Under the pieces are notes generated by a model. The model saw only the letters and a list, made by a program, of their open reading frames with translations. It made no database searches and was not told the origin of the DNA. The position numbers were made by a program, and so were the translations under genes. From Longimicrobiales bacterium (GTDB lineage: Bacteria; Gemmatimonadota; Gemmatimonadetes; Longimicrobiales; Gaopeijiaceae), in contig OX638356.1 in the NCBI GenBank assembly GCA_951813395.1, positions 2,616,501-2,680,500 on the forward strand: a DNA stretch of 64,000 nt, written 5' to 3'. Shown here in pieces: positions 17,494 through 25,321 of this stretch (the stretch's first letter is position 1; every line of letters starts with the position of its first letter).

Positions 17494-18708
17494 CTATTCG
17501 TACCGCAGGGCGTCGATGGGATCGAGCGTCGAAGCCCGCCGGGCCGGCCAGATTCCGAAAAAGAGGCCGATCGCTGCGGAGAACCCCAGGGCCAGCACAA
17601 CGGCCTCCGCCGCCACGGCCGTCTCGGCCTGGAACATCTGCGAGATCAGCCTGGCGCCCCCCATGCCACCCGCCACACCGAGCATGCCGCCAAAGACGCA
17701 CAGCACAAGCGCCTCGATCAGGAACTGAAAGAGAATCGTCTTGCGCGTCGCACCGAGCGCCTTGCGCACGCCGATCTCACGGGTTCGTTCGGTCACGCTC
17801 ACCAGCATGATGTTCATGATCCCGATCCCGCCGACCAACAGGCTCACACCGGCGATTCCCGCCAGCAGCATGGTAAACGTCTGGGTGGTTTCGTTGAAGG
17901 TCTCGAGGAACTCGGACGATTGCTGGATGCTGAAGTCCGCCTCCTCGGTCGGAAGGATGCGGTGCTCGCGCCGGATCACCCGGTCGATATCCGCCCAGGC
18001 GGGGTCCAGCTCTTCGGGAGACGGAGCCGCAACGTAGATCGAGCGCAGCCGGTCCCGCCCGCCCATCACGCGGTACATCGCGGTCGACAGGGGAATGTAG
18101 ATCTGGTCGTCCGGCTGCATCCACATCGCCCCACCCTTCTCCTCGAGAACACCGACCACCTCGAAGCGAATGCCCTTGATCTGAATCGTGCGGCCCACCA
18201 GGAGGCCCGCAGGGGTTCCCAGATCCTCCGGAACATTCGCACCGAGGACCGCAACGCGCCGCCGGCCCTGCACCTCGCCCTCGTCGAAGAAACGCCCGTA
18301 CGCGATTTCGTGGCTGTGCAGCGGGAAGAACGAGGGCCAGGTGCCCACCACCGAGTTTGACGAATTCCAGCGCAGGTAGGACACCTGGAGGCGAGACTCG
18401 ATTTCGGGCGCGATCTGGTACTGGTCGCCCACCTGGTCACGCAGCGCGACGGCGTCGTCCTCCTCGAGCCGGCGGCTCCCGCTCGCCACGCCCCGGAAGA
18501 ACCCCTGGCCGGGCCGCACCGTGAGGATGTTCGTCCCCATGTTCTCGATCTGCTGCTGGACCTGGCGCTGTGCGCCTTCACCAAGCGCGACCATGGTAAT
18601 CACCGCGGCCGTACCGATGACGATTCCGAGCGTCGTAAGTCCCGAGCGCAGCGCGTTGGCGCGGATCGAGGCGAACGCGACGACGATCGTTTCCTTGATG
18701 ACGAACAT
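17494..18708 (-). CDS. MacB-type ABC transporter permease
   Basis: A 404-residue permease with the MacB/FtsX topology. One N-terminal transmembrane helix (ALRSGLTTLGIVIGTAAVITM) precedes a large periplasmic domain of about 230 residues, and three C-terminal helices follow (IAGVSLLVGGIGIMNIMLVS, then two more). The conserved motif ERTREIGVRKALGATR is present. It lacks the nucleotide-binding domain that E. coli MacB carries fused; that domain is the separate ATPase at 20.3-21.1 kb. It is last in the operon, six bases after the adaptor gene. Function: the mechanotransmitting inner-membrane half of a tripartite efflux or export machine. Confidence 0.9.
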   Translation of the reverse strand: MFVIKETIVVAFASIRANALRSGLTTLGIVIGTAAVITMVALGEGAQRQVQQQIENMGTNILTVRPGQGFFRGVASGSRRLEEDDAVALRDQVGDQYQIAPEIESRLQVSYLRWNSSNSVVGTWPSFFPLHSHEIAYGRFFDEGEVQGRRRVAVLGANVPEDLGTPAGLLVGRTIQIKGIRFEVVGVLEEKGGAMWMQPDDQIYIPLSTAMYRVMGGRDRLRSIYVAAPSPEELDPAWADIDRVIRREHRILPTEEADFSIQQSSEFLETFNETTQTFTMLLAGIAGVSLLVGGIGIMNIMLVSVTERTREIGVRKALGATRKTILFQFLIEALVLCVFGGMLGVAGGMGGARLISQMFQAETAVAAEAVVLALGFSAAIGLFFGIWPARRASTLDPIDALRYE

Positions 18709-18714
18709 CAGTGG

Positions 18715-20310
18715 CTATCCTCCAAAGGGACGCATGCGGCCGCGCATGCGGTCCATGCGCTCCTGCTGCTGAGCCTGGAGCTGGGCGGCGCCGATCAGAG
18801 CGGTCTCCTCGCCTTCCTGCAGTCCGGCGAGGATTTCGACATAGTCGTAGTCGCCGATTCCCATCACCACGGGCCGCGGGATGATGTTTCCGAGTTCGTC
18901 CACCACGAACACGACTGCGGGACGAAACGAGGGATCCCCCATGCTTCCGCCCATTGCTCCCATCATGCCCGCGCCGAAGCCCCGGTTGCCCCCCGGGCCC
19001 GCGCCCTGACCGCGCTGCCAGCCCGCGCCGGGTCCCGCGCCGCGGGCTCCCCGGGCGGTCTCCGCCCCGTCGGCGTTGGCGTTCCCGTCCGTCCCGGCCT
19101 CCTCCTCTGCCCCCGCCCCGCCCGCGCGCCGACCCTCGCGCATGGCGGCGGCCAGCACACGGGCGGAATCGGGCGTGATTTCACCGGACTCGATCCGCTG
19201 GCGGATATTCGCCATTTCAGTGGCCGCGGATCCGCCACCCATTCGGGGGCGCTCCGAACCGGCGCGCTCGCCCATGTCCGTATCGACCCCTGCCCGGGCC
19301 GCCGCCTGGGCCATCAAGTCGCCCCAGACGGCGTTGTCGAGGGCGACGGCCTGCGGATCGAGACCCAGCACCTCGGCCGCCGGTGCGACTTCGTAGGGCT
19401 CGACCACGGCGCTGTTCGGCACCGTGAGGGTCTGCAGGCGCTCGTCGACCAGGATCTCCACCTCGGCGTTCATGCCCGGCTTGAGTAGGCCGGCGCGATT
19501 GTCCAGCAAAACGATGACGGGGAACATGGTCACGTTCTGATTGACCACGGCCTGGGGCTCGATCTTCTCGATTCCCCCCTGAAAGGTCCGGTCCGGGAAG
19601 GCCTCGACCCGCACGGTGGCGACCATGCCCGAAGTCAGCTGTCCCATGTCGGTCTCGTCGACCAGGGTGCGCACGCGCATGTCATCCAGGTTGGCCATCA
19701 TGAAGAGCGTGGTGCCACCCGACACGTTCTGGGTGGCGGACTGAATCACCTGCCCGGCCTCGACCAGCTTCTCCAGGATCGTCCCGGCCATGGGCGCCCT
19801 GATGGTCACGTCCGTCCGGCGCAGCGTGGCCAGCTCCAGATTCGTGGTCGCGCGCACCAGCGACGACTGGGCATTGGCGTACTCCAGCTGCTTGGCCTCG
19901 TACTCCTGCGCCGTGATCACCTCGACCTTCAGCAGGGTGTCGCTGCGTTCAAGCTGGCGCTGGGCGATGTTCATGCGCTCGCGCGCCACGGCGAGATCCG
20001 CCGCGGCCTGCTCGTAGGCGTTGTCGACGTCACGGGGGTCGACCTGGGCCAGGAGGGTTCCCGGCTCGACCTCGTCTCCCGAGTCGACATGCAGTTGGAG
20101 GATCTCGCCGGACGCCTTGGACTTCACTTCGACCTTCAGCACCGGCTCCAGTTCACCCGTCGCCTCGGCGGTGATCCGAAGGTCGCGGACCTCGGCCGCG
20201 GCGGACTGGACACTGAGCACCGGTTCCTCGGGTGCGGCTTCACACCCGGAAACGGCCAGCCCGCCCAGGAGGGTTGCGGCAATCACGCCTGATCGTTGCA
20301 GTCGCATCAA
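18715..20310 (-). CDS. MacA/HlyD-type periplasmic adaptor lipoprotein with large low-complexity insertion
   Basis: The periplasmic adaptor joining the inner-membrane ABC permease to TolC. The N-terminus has a lipobox (LAVSGC, Cys23). The barrel-sandwich (lipoyl) halves lie at about 60-90 and 165-200 ([18 protein letters not shown]), and a helical hairpin at about 95-160. The beta-barrel ends near residue 300. Residues about 308-463 are an unusual insertion: a helical A/D/E-rich part and then a Gly/Arg/Met-rich low-complexity run. After this the normal membrane-proximal domain resumes ([11 protein letters not shown], then [12 protein letters not shown]). The length, 531 residues, is about 150 more than usual for MacA. 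It overlaps the ATPase gene by four bases. Confidence 0.9.
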   Translation of the reverse strand: MMRLQRSGVIAATLLGGLAVSGCEAAPEEPVLSVQSAAAEVRDLRITAEATGELEPVLKVEVKSKASGEILQLHVDSGDEVEPGTLLAQVDPRDVDNAYEQAAADLAVARERMNIAQRQLERSDTLLKVEVITAQEYEAKQLEYANAQSSLVRATTNLELATLRRTDVTIRAPMAGTILEKLVEAGQVIQSATQNVSGGTTLFMMANLDDMRVRTLVDETDMGQLTSGMVATVRVEAFPDRTFQGGIEKIEPQAVVNQNVTMFPVIVLLDNRAGLLKPGMNAEVEILVDERLQTLTVPNSAVVEPYEVAPAAEVLGLDPQAVALDNAVWGDLMAQAAARAGVDTDMGERAGSERPRMGGGSAATEMANIRQRIESGEITPDSARVLAAAMREGRRAGGAGAEEEAGTDGNANADGAETARGARGAGPGAGWQRGQGAGPGGNRGFGAGMMGAMGGSMGDPSFRPAVVFVVDELGNIIPRPVVMGIGDYDYVEILAGLQEGEETALIGAAQLQAQQQERMDRMRGRMRPFGG

Positions 20311-21056
20311 CTCATCATCCCTTCGTTGAAAAAATCGCGCTCCACCAGCCCGTCCGTCAGATGAATCTGGCGTGACGACGCCTCGGCAATGTCGGATTCG
20401 TGCGTCACCAGCAGAATCGTCTGACCCGCCCTGTTCAATTCCACGAGGATCTGCACGATCTCGCGGGACGTCTCCGAGTCCAGGTTCCCGGTCGGCTCGT
20501 CGGCCAGAAGCAGCGCCGGATCGTTGACGAGAGCCCGGGCGATGGCCACGCGCTGACGCTGTCCCCCGGAGAGCTCGGGCGGCTTGTGGTGCATCCGGTC
20601 GCCCAGGCCCACGCGTTCGAGTTTCTCCTCGGCAAGCTTCCGGCGCACCTTCGCAGGTACTCCGGCGTAGATCAGCGGGAGCTCCACGTTGTGCAGCGAC
20701 GTGGCCCGCGGCAGAAGGTTGAAGGTCTGGAAGACGAAGCCGATGTCGCGATTGCGCACGCGCGCCAGCTGGTCGTCCGACAGCTCCGACACCTCTCGCC
20801 CGTTCAGCCAGTAGCGGCCGTCGGTCGGCGTGTCCAGGCAGCCGATCAGGTTCATGAAGGTGGACTTGCCGCTTCCCGACGGACCCATGATCGCCACGAA
20901 TTCACCCCGGCTGACCTGAAGATCCACCCCCCGCACCGCCCGCACGGTCTCGGCTCCGAGCACATAGTACTTGCTCAGCCCCTCCGTGCGAATAATCACC
21001 CCGTTTGCCCCGGCACCATTCCCGTATCCGCTGCTTCCATGCCCATTGATCATCAC
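20307..21056 (-). CDS. MacB-type ABC transporter ATP-binding protein
   Basis: A 249-residue ATPase of the LolD/MacB/FtsE group. Motifs in order: Walker [10 protein letters not shown], the Q-loop region [11 protein letters not shown], the signature [15 protein letters not shown], Walker [14 protein letters not shown], and the switch histidine in LLVTHESD. A Gly/Asn-rich N-terminal extension of about 25 residues precedes the domain. Its start overlaps the TolC gene by four bases, and its stop overlaps the adaptor gene by four. It drives the MacB-type permease at the end of the same operon. Confidence 0.95.
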   Translation of the reverse strand: MMINGHGSSGYGNGAGANGVIIRTEGLSKYYVLGAETVRAVRGVDLQVSRGEFVAIMGPSGSGKSTFMNLIGCLDTPTDGRYWLNGREVSELSDDQLARVRNRDIGFVFQTFNLLPRATSLHNVELPLIYAGVPAKVRRKLAEEKLERVGLGDRMHHKPPELSGGQRQRVAIARALVNDPALLLADEPTGNLDSETSREIVQILVELNRAGQTILLVTHESDIAEASSRQIHLTDGLVERDFFNEGMMS

Positions 21057-22360
21057 AAGTCCCTCCCCACAATCGATTCAAGTTCCGCTTTGGCAAGTGC
21101 ATAGTCATACCTTGCCGTCACCAGATTGGCTTCAGCCTGATCCAGTGCCACCTGACTGGTGATCACATCGAGAATCCCCGCCTCCTGCACACCGTAGCGC
21201 GCACGAATGAGTCTCAAGTCCTCCTCGGCCACGACGACCGCGTCCTGGGCGATCTGGATGGCCTGCTCCTGCGTCTCCAGCGTCCGGAGCGCAGAGTCAA
21301 CGCCCTGGCGCACGCTCCTGCGCGCATCGTCCTCCGAAAGCCGGGCAACCCGCCTGCTCTCGGACGCCTGACCGACGTTCTGTTCGCGCTGGAAGCCGTC
21401 GAAGAGCTGGTAGCTGCCCGAGAGGCGGAAGTTCCAGCTCGTGTTGCCACCGTTGAAGGCGAGGTCCTGGTTGGCCCAGGTGTACCCTGACGAGAGCGAC
21501 AGCGTGGGCAGGTACGAGCTTCGAGCGTTTCCGACCGCGGAGCGCGCAACCGCCGAGGCCGCCTCGGCAGCACGCACGGCCGGCGACACCGACTCGGCCA
21601 ATGCGATGATCTCCTGTTCACTGAGCAACAGCGGCGCCGGATCGAGATCCTCCGGGAGGACAGGCACCACCGGCCCGTTCGCACCCACCTGGCGACCCAG
21701 GGAGAAGCGGGCGACCCGCAGCTGATTGCGCGCCTGAAGTTCGGCCTGAAGCGCGTTGGCCAGCTCCAGTCTGGTACGCAGGGTGTCGGACCGCGTGGCC
21801 GTCCCGGCCAGCATGCGCGCCCGGCTGATCGCAAGACTCTCCCGGGCCCGCTCGACGCTTGCCTCCGCAACGGCCACCAGTTCGAACTGGCGCAGGGAGT
21901 TCATGAACATCGTACGCGTTTGCAGGACTACCGCAAAGCGCTGGTCCTGAAGACGGGCCTCGGCCTCCATGATGCTCGATTCGGTGCGCCCCAGTTCGTG
22001 GAACTTGCGCCCACCCTGGAAGACCTGGTAGTTCGCGTTCAGCGAAGCGTTGTAGGAGTCGTTGCTCCCCGTCACGACACGCTGGGTCGTGGGATCGAAG
22101 CGGTTGAGGCTCTGCACCGACGCGCCCGACCCGACGCTGAGGTTCGGCAGGAAGGACCCCCAGGCGCGACGGCGCGAACCGCCGGCGTTGGTCAGGTTGG
22201 CCTGGCTCTGAGCCAGCTGCGGACTGTGGATCAGCGCCAGTTCCAGCGCTTCGTCCAGCGTCATCTCCTGGCCGGCGTCCTGGGCAAGAGCCAGGTCCGG
22301 CGCGGCCGCAGGCAGCATGACCGCCAGGCCCGCGAGCCATATTCCGAGCGTATATTTCAC
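21053..22360 (-). CDS. TolC family outer-membrane efflux protein
   Basis: A 435-residue outer-membrane channel protein with two OEP repeats of long helices. The first begins at [24 protein letters not shown], and the second near residue 230 ([19 protein letters not shown]). A signal peptide covers the first 30 residues or so. The start is a GTG at 22360. A GGAG lies about 12 bases upstream, a long spacing. The gene follows the small CnrX/Spy-like gene by four bases and overlaps the ATPase gene. It supplies the outer-membrane exit duct for the tripartite pump encoded by the next three genes. Confidence 0.9.
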   Translation of the reverse strand: MKYTLGIWLAGLAVMLPAAAPDLALAQDAGQEMTLDEALELALIHSPQLAQSQANLTNAGGSRRRAWGSFLPNLSVGSGASVQSLNRFDPTTQRVVTGSNDSYNASLNANYQVFQGGRKFHELGRTESSIMEAEARLQDQRFAVVLQTRTMFMNSLRQFELVAVAEASVERARESLAISRARMLAGTATRSDTLRTRLELANALQAELQARNQLRVARFSLGRQVGANGPVVPVLPEDLDPAPLLLSEQEIIALAESVSPAVRAAEAASAVARSAVGNARSSYLPTLSLSSGYTWANQDLAFNGGNTSWNFRLSGSYQLFDGFQREQNVGQASESRRVARLSEDDARRSVRQGVDSALRTLETQEQAIQIAQDAVVVAEEDLRLIRARYGVQEAGILDVITSQVALDQAEANLVTARYDYALAKAELESIVGRDL

Positions 22361-22364
22361 AATA

Positions 22365-22847
22365 TCAACAGTCTCCGTTTCTTTCCGGCCCTTCACCCCT
22401 CCGCTCCTCGCCGGACGAATTCCGGTCCCGGTCGCGATTGCCGAACCTGACCACCAGGAGCGAATCGTACAGCGCCCTCTCCTCCGGCAGCAGAATGGCC
22501 CTGATGGAGTCTCTGGTGGCGCGGAACAAGTCTCTCCGCTGCGGCTCGTACGCTTCCCGAATCGGTTCGTACGCCGCCCGAAACTCCTCGTCCAGGGCCC
22601 GCATGCGGACCGTGAAGTGCTGGATGATCTCCTCCACCTCGGCCCGTTTGGCGGGTGCGAGGCCGACCTCGTCGATAACAAGCCGCCTGTCCTCGCGGCC
22701 GCGATCGTCCCGCGATTCCCGTCGCTCCGGCGATTCCGCGTCCGTGCGGCTCGCCTGCCACGCCGCGCCACCGAGGAACCCGGCCGCCGCGACCACGGCC
22801 AGGAGCGCGCCCGACACGATCCGTGCCCGTTTCAACCGCGCCATCAC
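22365..22847 (-). CDS. Periplasmic heavy-metal-sensor-like (CnrX/Spy-type) membrane-anchored protein
   Basis: A 160-residue protein with one N-terminal membrane anchor (about residues 9-30) and a helical periplasmic domain containing LAPAKRAEVEEIIQHF, a helical hairpin, and LLPEERALYDSLL. This LTxxQ-like pattern is typical of the CnrX/ZraP/CpxP-Spy superfamily. The C-terminus is hydrophilic (R, E, D, N). The start is GTG at 22847, overlapping the preceding stop (GTGA), or the adjacent ATG at 22844. In CnrYXH systems the X protein senses metal and relieves the anti-sigma; here it stands third after a sigma and a membrane protein, so an analogous sensing role is plausible. No Cys- or His-rich metal site is obvious. 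Confidence 0.6.
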   Translation of the reverse strand: MMARLKRARIVSGALLAVVAAAGFLGGAAWQASRTDAESPERRESRDDRGREDRRLVIDEVGLAPAKRAEVEEIIQHFTVRMRALDEEFRAAYEPIREAYEPQRRDLFRATRDSIRAILLPEERALYDSLLVVRFGNRDRDRNSSGEERRGEGPERNGDC

Positions 22848-23230
22848 GGACGGTTCCCTTCCACGAAGGCCATGAAGGCCACCGGGCTCGCGTGTGCCTC
22901 CCCGGTGATCGCGGTCTCCAGCACCTCATCGCTGATATCGGTCGCCAGCACGTCCTCGAGCACGAGCGGCACACCCGCACCGGGGTCGCGGACCGCCTCG
23001 CTGCTCACCAGGATCGCGGCGATGACCGCTGCGGCCAGCGCCACGGGTATGAGGCTGCGCGACCACCCGGAAAGCACCAGTTCGACGGACTCTCGCGCCA
23101 GTTCCCGTCGCCGGGCGAGCTCGAATGCGGCCCGTTCCATGATCTCCGCCCGGAACCGCTCCCAGTAGCCGGGGTTCTCGTGCGCCGGGTCCAGGACCCG
23201 CAGCAACGCGACACGTCTTTCGTTTTTCAT
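22844..23230 (-). CDS. Single-pass membrane protein, probable anti-sigma factor
   Basis: A 128-residue protein. An N-terminal cytoplasmic region of about 60 charged residues (NPGYWERFRAEIMERAAFELARRR) precedes one transmembrane helix near 61-77 (LIPVALAAAVIAAILVSSE) and a short periplasmic tail. It lacks a zinc anti-sigma motif. The call rests on position: seven bases after the ECF sigma stop and overlapping the sensor-like gene. The ATG at 23230 is used rather than the in-frame 23278 start, because the latter would overlap the sigma gene. Confidence 0.65.
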   Translation of the reverse strand: MKNERRVALLRVLDPAHENPGYWERFRAEIMERAAFELARRRELARESVELVLSGWSRSLIPVALAAAVIAAILVSSEAVRDPGAGVPLVLEDVLATDISDEVLETAITGEAHASPVAFMAFVEGNRP

Positions 23231-23237
23231 AACGACC

Positions 23238-23795
23238 TCAACTCGGTGCCAAATGGTCCCGCCAACCGGACAACTCAACCCGTAACGCCTTCCTGGCGAA
23301 GTGCAGATGCGACCTTACCGTCCCGGAAGGCATTCCAAGCCGTTCAGCGATCTCGGAGTGCTTCCAGCCTTCAAGATCGTGCAGAAGAACGATCTCCCGC
23401 TGGACTTCGCTCAATTTATTCAACGCCTCCTGGAGGCCCTCCCGCAGTTCTGCCAGGCTCGCCGCCTTTTCGGGACTCGGTCCCGCGTTGCTGGCGCTCG
23501 CCGGAATCTGATCTCCACTACGCAGACTCTCCCGCCGGATCAGGTTGCGCGAGCGGTTCCGGACGATCGTCAGAAACCAGCCGGCGAACCGATCCGGATT
23601 CCGACAGTCCTCCAGCCGTTGCAGCGCCACCATGAACGACTCCTGAACCGCGTCCTCCGCATTCTGGTGTCTGCCAATGACGCTCAGGGCGATGGAGAAC
23701 GCCGGCTGCTGATAGCGCCGCACCAGCTCCCCGAACGACTCAGCGTGTCCGCTGCGTGCCCGGGTCACCAACTCGGCGTCGGACCGTTCCCTCAT
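23238..23795 (-). CDS. ECF-family RNA polymerase sigma factor, first gene of the MacAB-TolC operon
   Basis: A 185-residue ECF sigma factor. Region 2: SFGELVRRYQQPAFSIALSV and AEDAVQESFMVALQRLE, with FAGWFLTIVRNRSRNLIRR. Region 4: LNKLSEVQREIVLLHDLEG and HSEIAERLGMPSGTVRSHLHFARK. It opens a run of seven tightly packed minus-strand genes down to 17494 and presumably controls them. A candidate ECF promoter lies just upstream. An AAGGA directly abuts the ATG, so the leader is short. Confidence 0.92.
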   Translation of the reverse strand: MRERSDAELVTRARSGHAESFGELVRRYQQPAFSIALSVIGRHQNAEDAVQESFMVALQRLEDCRNPDRFAGWFLTIVRNRSRNLIRRESLRSGDQIPASASNAGPSPEKAASLAELREGLQEALNKLSEVQREIVLLHDLEGWKHSEIAERLGMPSGTVRSHLHFARKALRVELSGWRDHLAPS

Positions 23796-23814
23796 TCCTT
23801 GGGAGTAGACACCT

Positions 23815-23842
23815 GTATCGGCCTCCCCGTTGAAGCAGTTCC
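23815..23842 (-). promoter_or_regulatory. Candidate ECF-type promoter of the sigma-MacAB-TolC operon
   Basis: On the minus strand a GGAACT element (plus-strand 23837-23842) is followed, after exactly 16 bases, by CGATAC (plus-strand 23815-23820), 20 bases before the sigma start codon. This matches the general ECF promoter layout of a GGAAC-type -35 box with 16-17 base spacing. If real, the transcript leader would be about ten bases and the operon would be autoregulated. Pattern-based only. Confidence 0.45.
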
Positions 23843-23900
23843 GCCTGGTGGTCGATGGATGGACAGCCCCGCCGGGACAGTCGTTAGCGTGGTCGGGCCA

Positions 23901-24527
23901 TCACGACCGTGCCGGCTTCGTGCCGGGCCGCCCGCGGCGAACGGAACGCATCCGCGATCGTTTGTGCCCCCGACCCTTCCCCGGCCCGGACGTTTCCTCG
24001 GGGCCCGACCGCGCGTCGGCAACCAGCCCGGCCAACTCCTCTTCGGGAATCTCATCGATTCCTCTGGCCAATACGTACAAAGTGCGCGCGGGATTCGGCC
24101 GGTCGGCGGGCGCCTTGAAGGTCAGGTGGAGAACCCTGGGCCCGGCGTCGACCCCCGTGCCTACGCTGGCAGTCCCGGTCACGCGCACGGTCCACTTCTC
24201 CCGGTCGACCTCGATCTCTCGCCACAGACGCTTGTCGGGCACGCCCTGCGCGGCCTCGCGCGCCGTCTGCAGCGGCGGCTGCACCCTCGCCGGAGTCGCA
24301 GGCCGGTGGCGGCGTGCATGGGATGCCGGCCGTGCACCCGGGGACGGCCGGTACCTGCTCGGCTGGCTCATGACTTCCCGCACCGAGGCCGGAGGTTCCG
24401 GTTGTGCGGCGGGTGCCGGGCCGCCGGAGGGGGAATCGGTTCGCCGGGACGTGTTTCCCGTCTCGTTCACCGGTCGCGGAACGCGTCCCGCGGCAGGCTC
24501 TCGCCCCATGTCGTCCGATCGATCCAT
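23901..24527 (-). CDS. Hypothetical protein with disordered N-terminus
   Basis: I do not recognise this family. The first 100 residues or so are low-complexity, rich in P, R, S and A. A compact C-terminal part follows (LWREIEVDREKWTVRVTGTA, then RVLHLTFKAP and LYVLARGIDEIPEEELAGL). A short Arg/Gly tail ends the protein. The folded part has alternating hydrophobic residues and a conserved-looking helix, so the gene is probably real. The start is uncertain (ATG at 24527 or 24560). It is the last gene of the minus-strand run below the HNH gene. Confidence 0.5.
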   Translation of the reverse strand: MDRSDDMGREPAAGRVPRPVNETGNTSRRTDSPSGGPAPAAQPEPPASVREVMSQPSRYRPSPGARPASHARRHRPATPARVQPPLQTAREAAQGVPDKRLWREIEVDREKWTVRVTGTASVGTGVDAGPRVLHLTFKAPADRPNPARTLYVLARGIDEIPEEELAGLVADARSGPEETSGPGKGRGHKRSRMRSVRRGRPGTKPARS

Positions 24528-24637
24528 CGCACCGCCCTCGTGTGGAAAGGCTACGGTCACTATAACGAGTGCGAAGCGATTCCTGCGAATCGTGTCCCCC
24601 CGGAAGCCGTGGCCGGGACCCGGTTCCGGGAGTCGGG

Positions 24638-25231
24638 TCAGCGATTCGGGGCCGCGGATTCCCGTACAAGGGGCACGGCGTCGTCACCGAAGAACATCTG
24701 GATGTACTTCGCCTGAATGGGCGTCACCCGGCGCACGGCCCACACGAGCTGCACGTGGTTCGGCTCCGCTGGACGGCGCGGCAGTTTCAATCCGACCTCC
24801 CGCGGCAGATGGTTGCCCTTTCGGTGATTGCAGGTGGAGCACGAGGTGACGACGTTGTCCCAGAAGTTGCCCCCGCCCCGCGACAGCGGGAGCACGTGGT
24901 CGCGCGTGAGGAACTCGCGAACGCGCAGGTCCCGCTTGTGGCGCCCACAGTACTGGCAGGTGTATTCGTCGCGGGCAAACAGGAACGTGTTGGTGACCTG
25001 GCGGCGGAATCGCTTGGGAACGTGCACGTAGCGGACCAGCCGAATGACGAGCGGGAACGGATACCGCGACCGGACGGAGCGAAACGCGCGGCGCGAATCC
25101 GCTTCGAGAACCTCGGCCTTCTCATCGAGGACAAGCCGGATCGCCCGCCGCGCCGGGACGATCATCAATGGCTCGTACGATGCGTTGAGAGCCAGGCAGC
25201 TCACCGCGCGACCTCCTCCCTGGTTGTTCAT
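24638..25231 (-). CDS. HNH endonuclease domain protein
   Basis: A 197-residue protein with an HNH nuclease domain. The zinc-binding part is CQYCGRHKRDLRVREFLTRD, then HVLPLSRGGGNFWDNVVTSC and CNHRKGNH. The N-terminal 90 residues (LALNASYEPLMIVPARRAIRLVL) match the frequent chromosomal HNH proteins of unknown role found in many bacteria, which are not part of a recognised restriction system. It lies about 90 bases downstream of priA on the same strand. A role in DNA repair or processing is possible, but nothing here proves it. Confidence 0.85.
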   Translation of the reverse strand: MNNQGGGRAVSCLALNASYEPLMIVPARRAIRLVLDEKAEVLEADSRRAFRSVRSRYPFPLVIRLVRYVHVPKRFRRQVTNTFLFARDEYTCQYCGRHKRDLRVREFLTRDHVLPLSRGGGNFWDNVVTSCSTCNHRKGNHLPREVGLKLPRRPAEPNHVQLVWAVRRVTPIQAKYIQMFFGDDAVPLVRESAAPNR

Positions 25232-25321
25232 GCCGCAAGGCGCCGGAAATGGGCCCCGGCGACAACACGATAACGCATCGTCCGGCCGGGGTGAAAGATC
25301 ACGCCCGCGGCCCGGTCCCGG

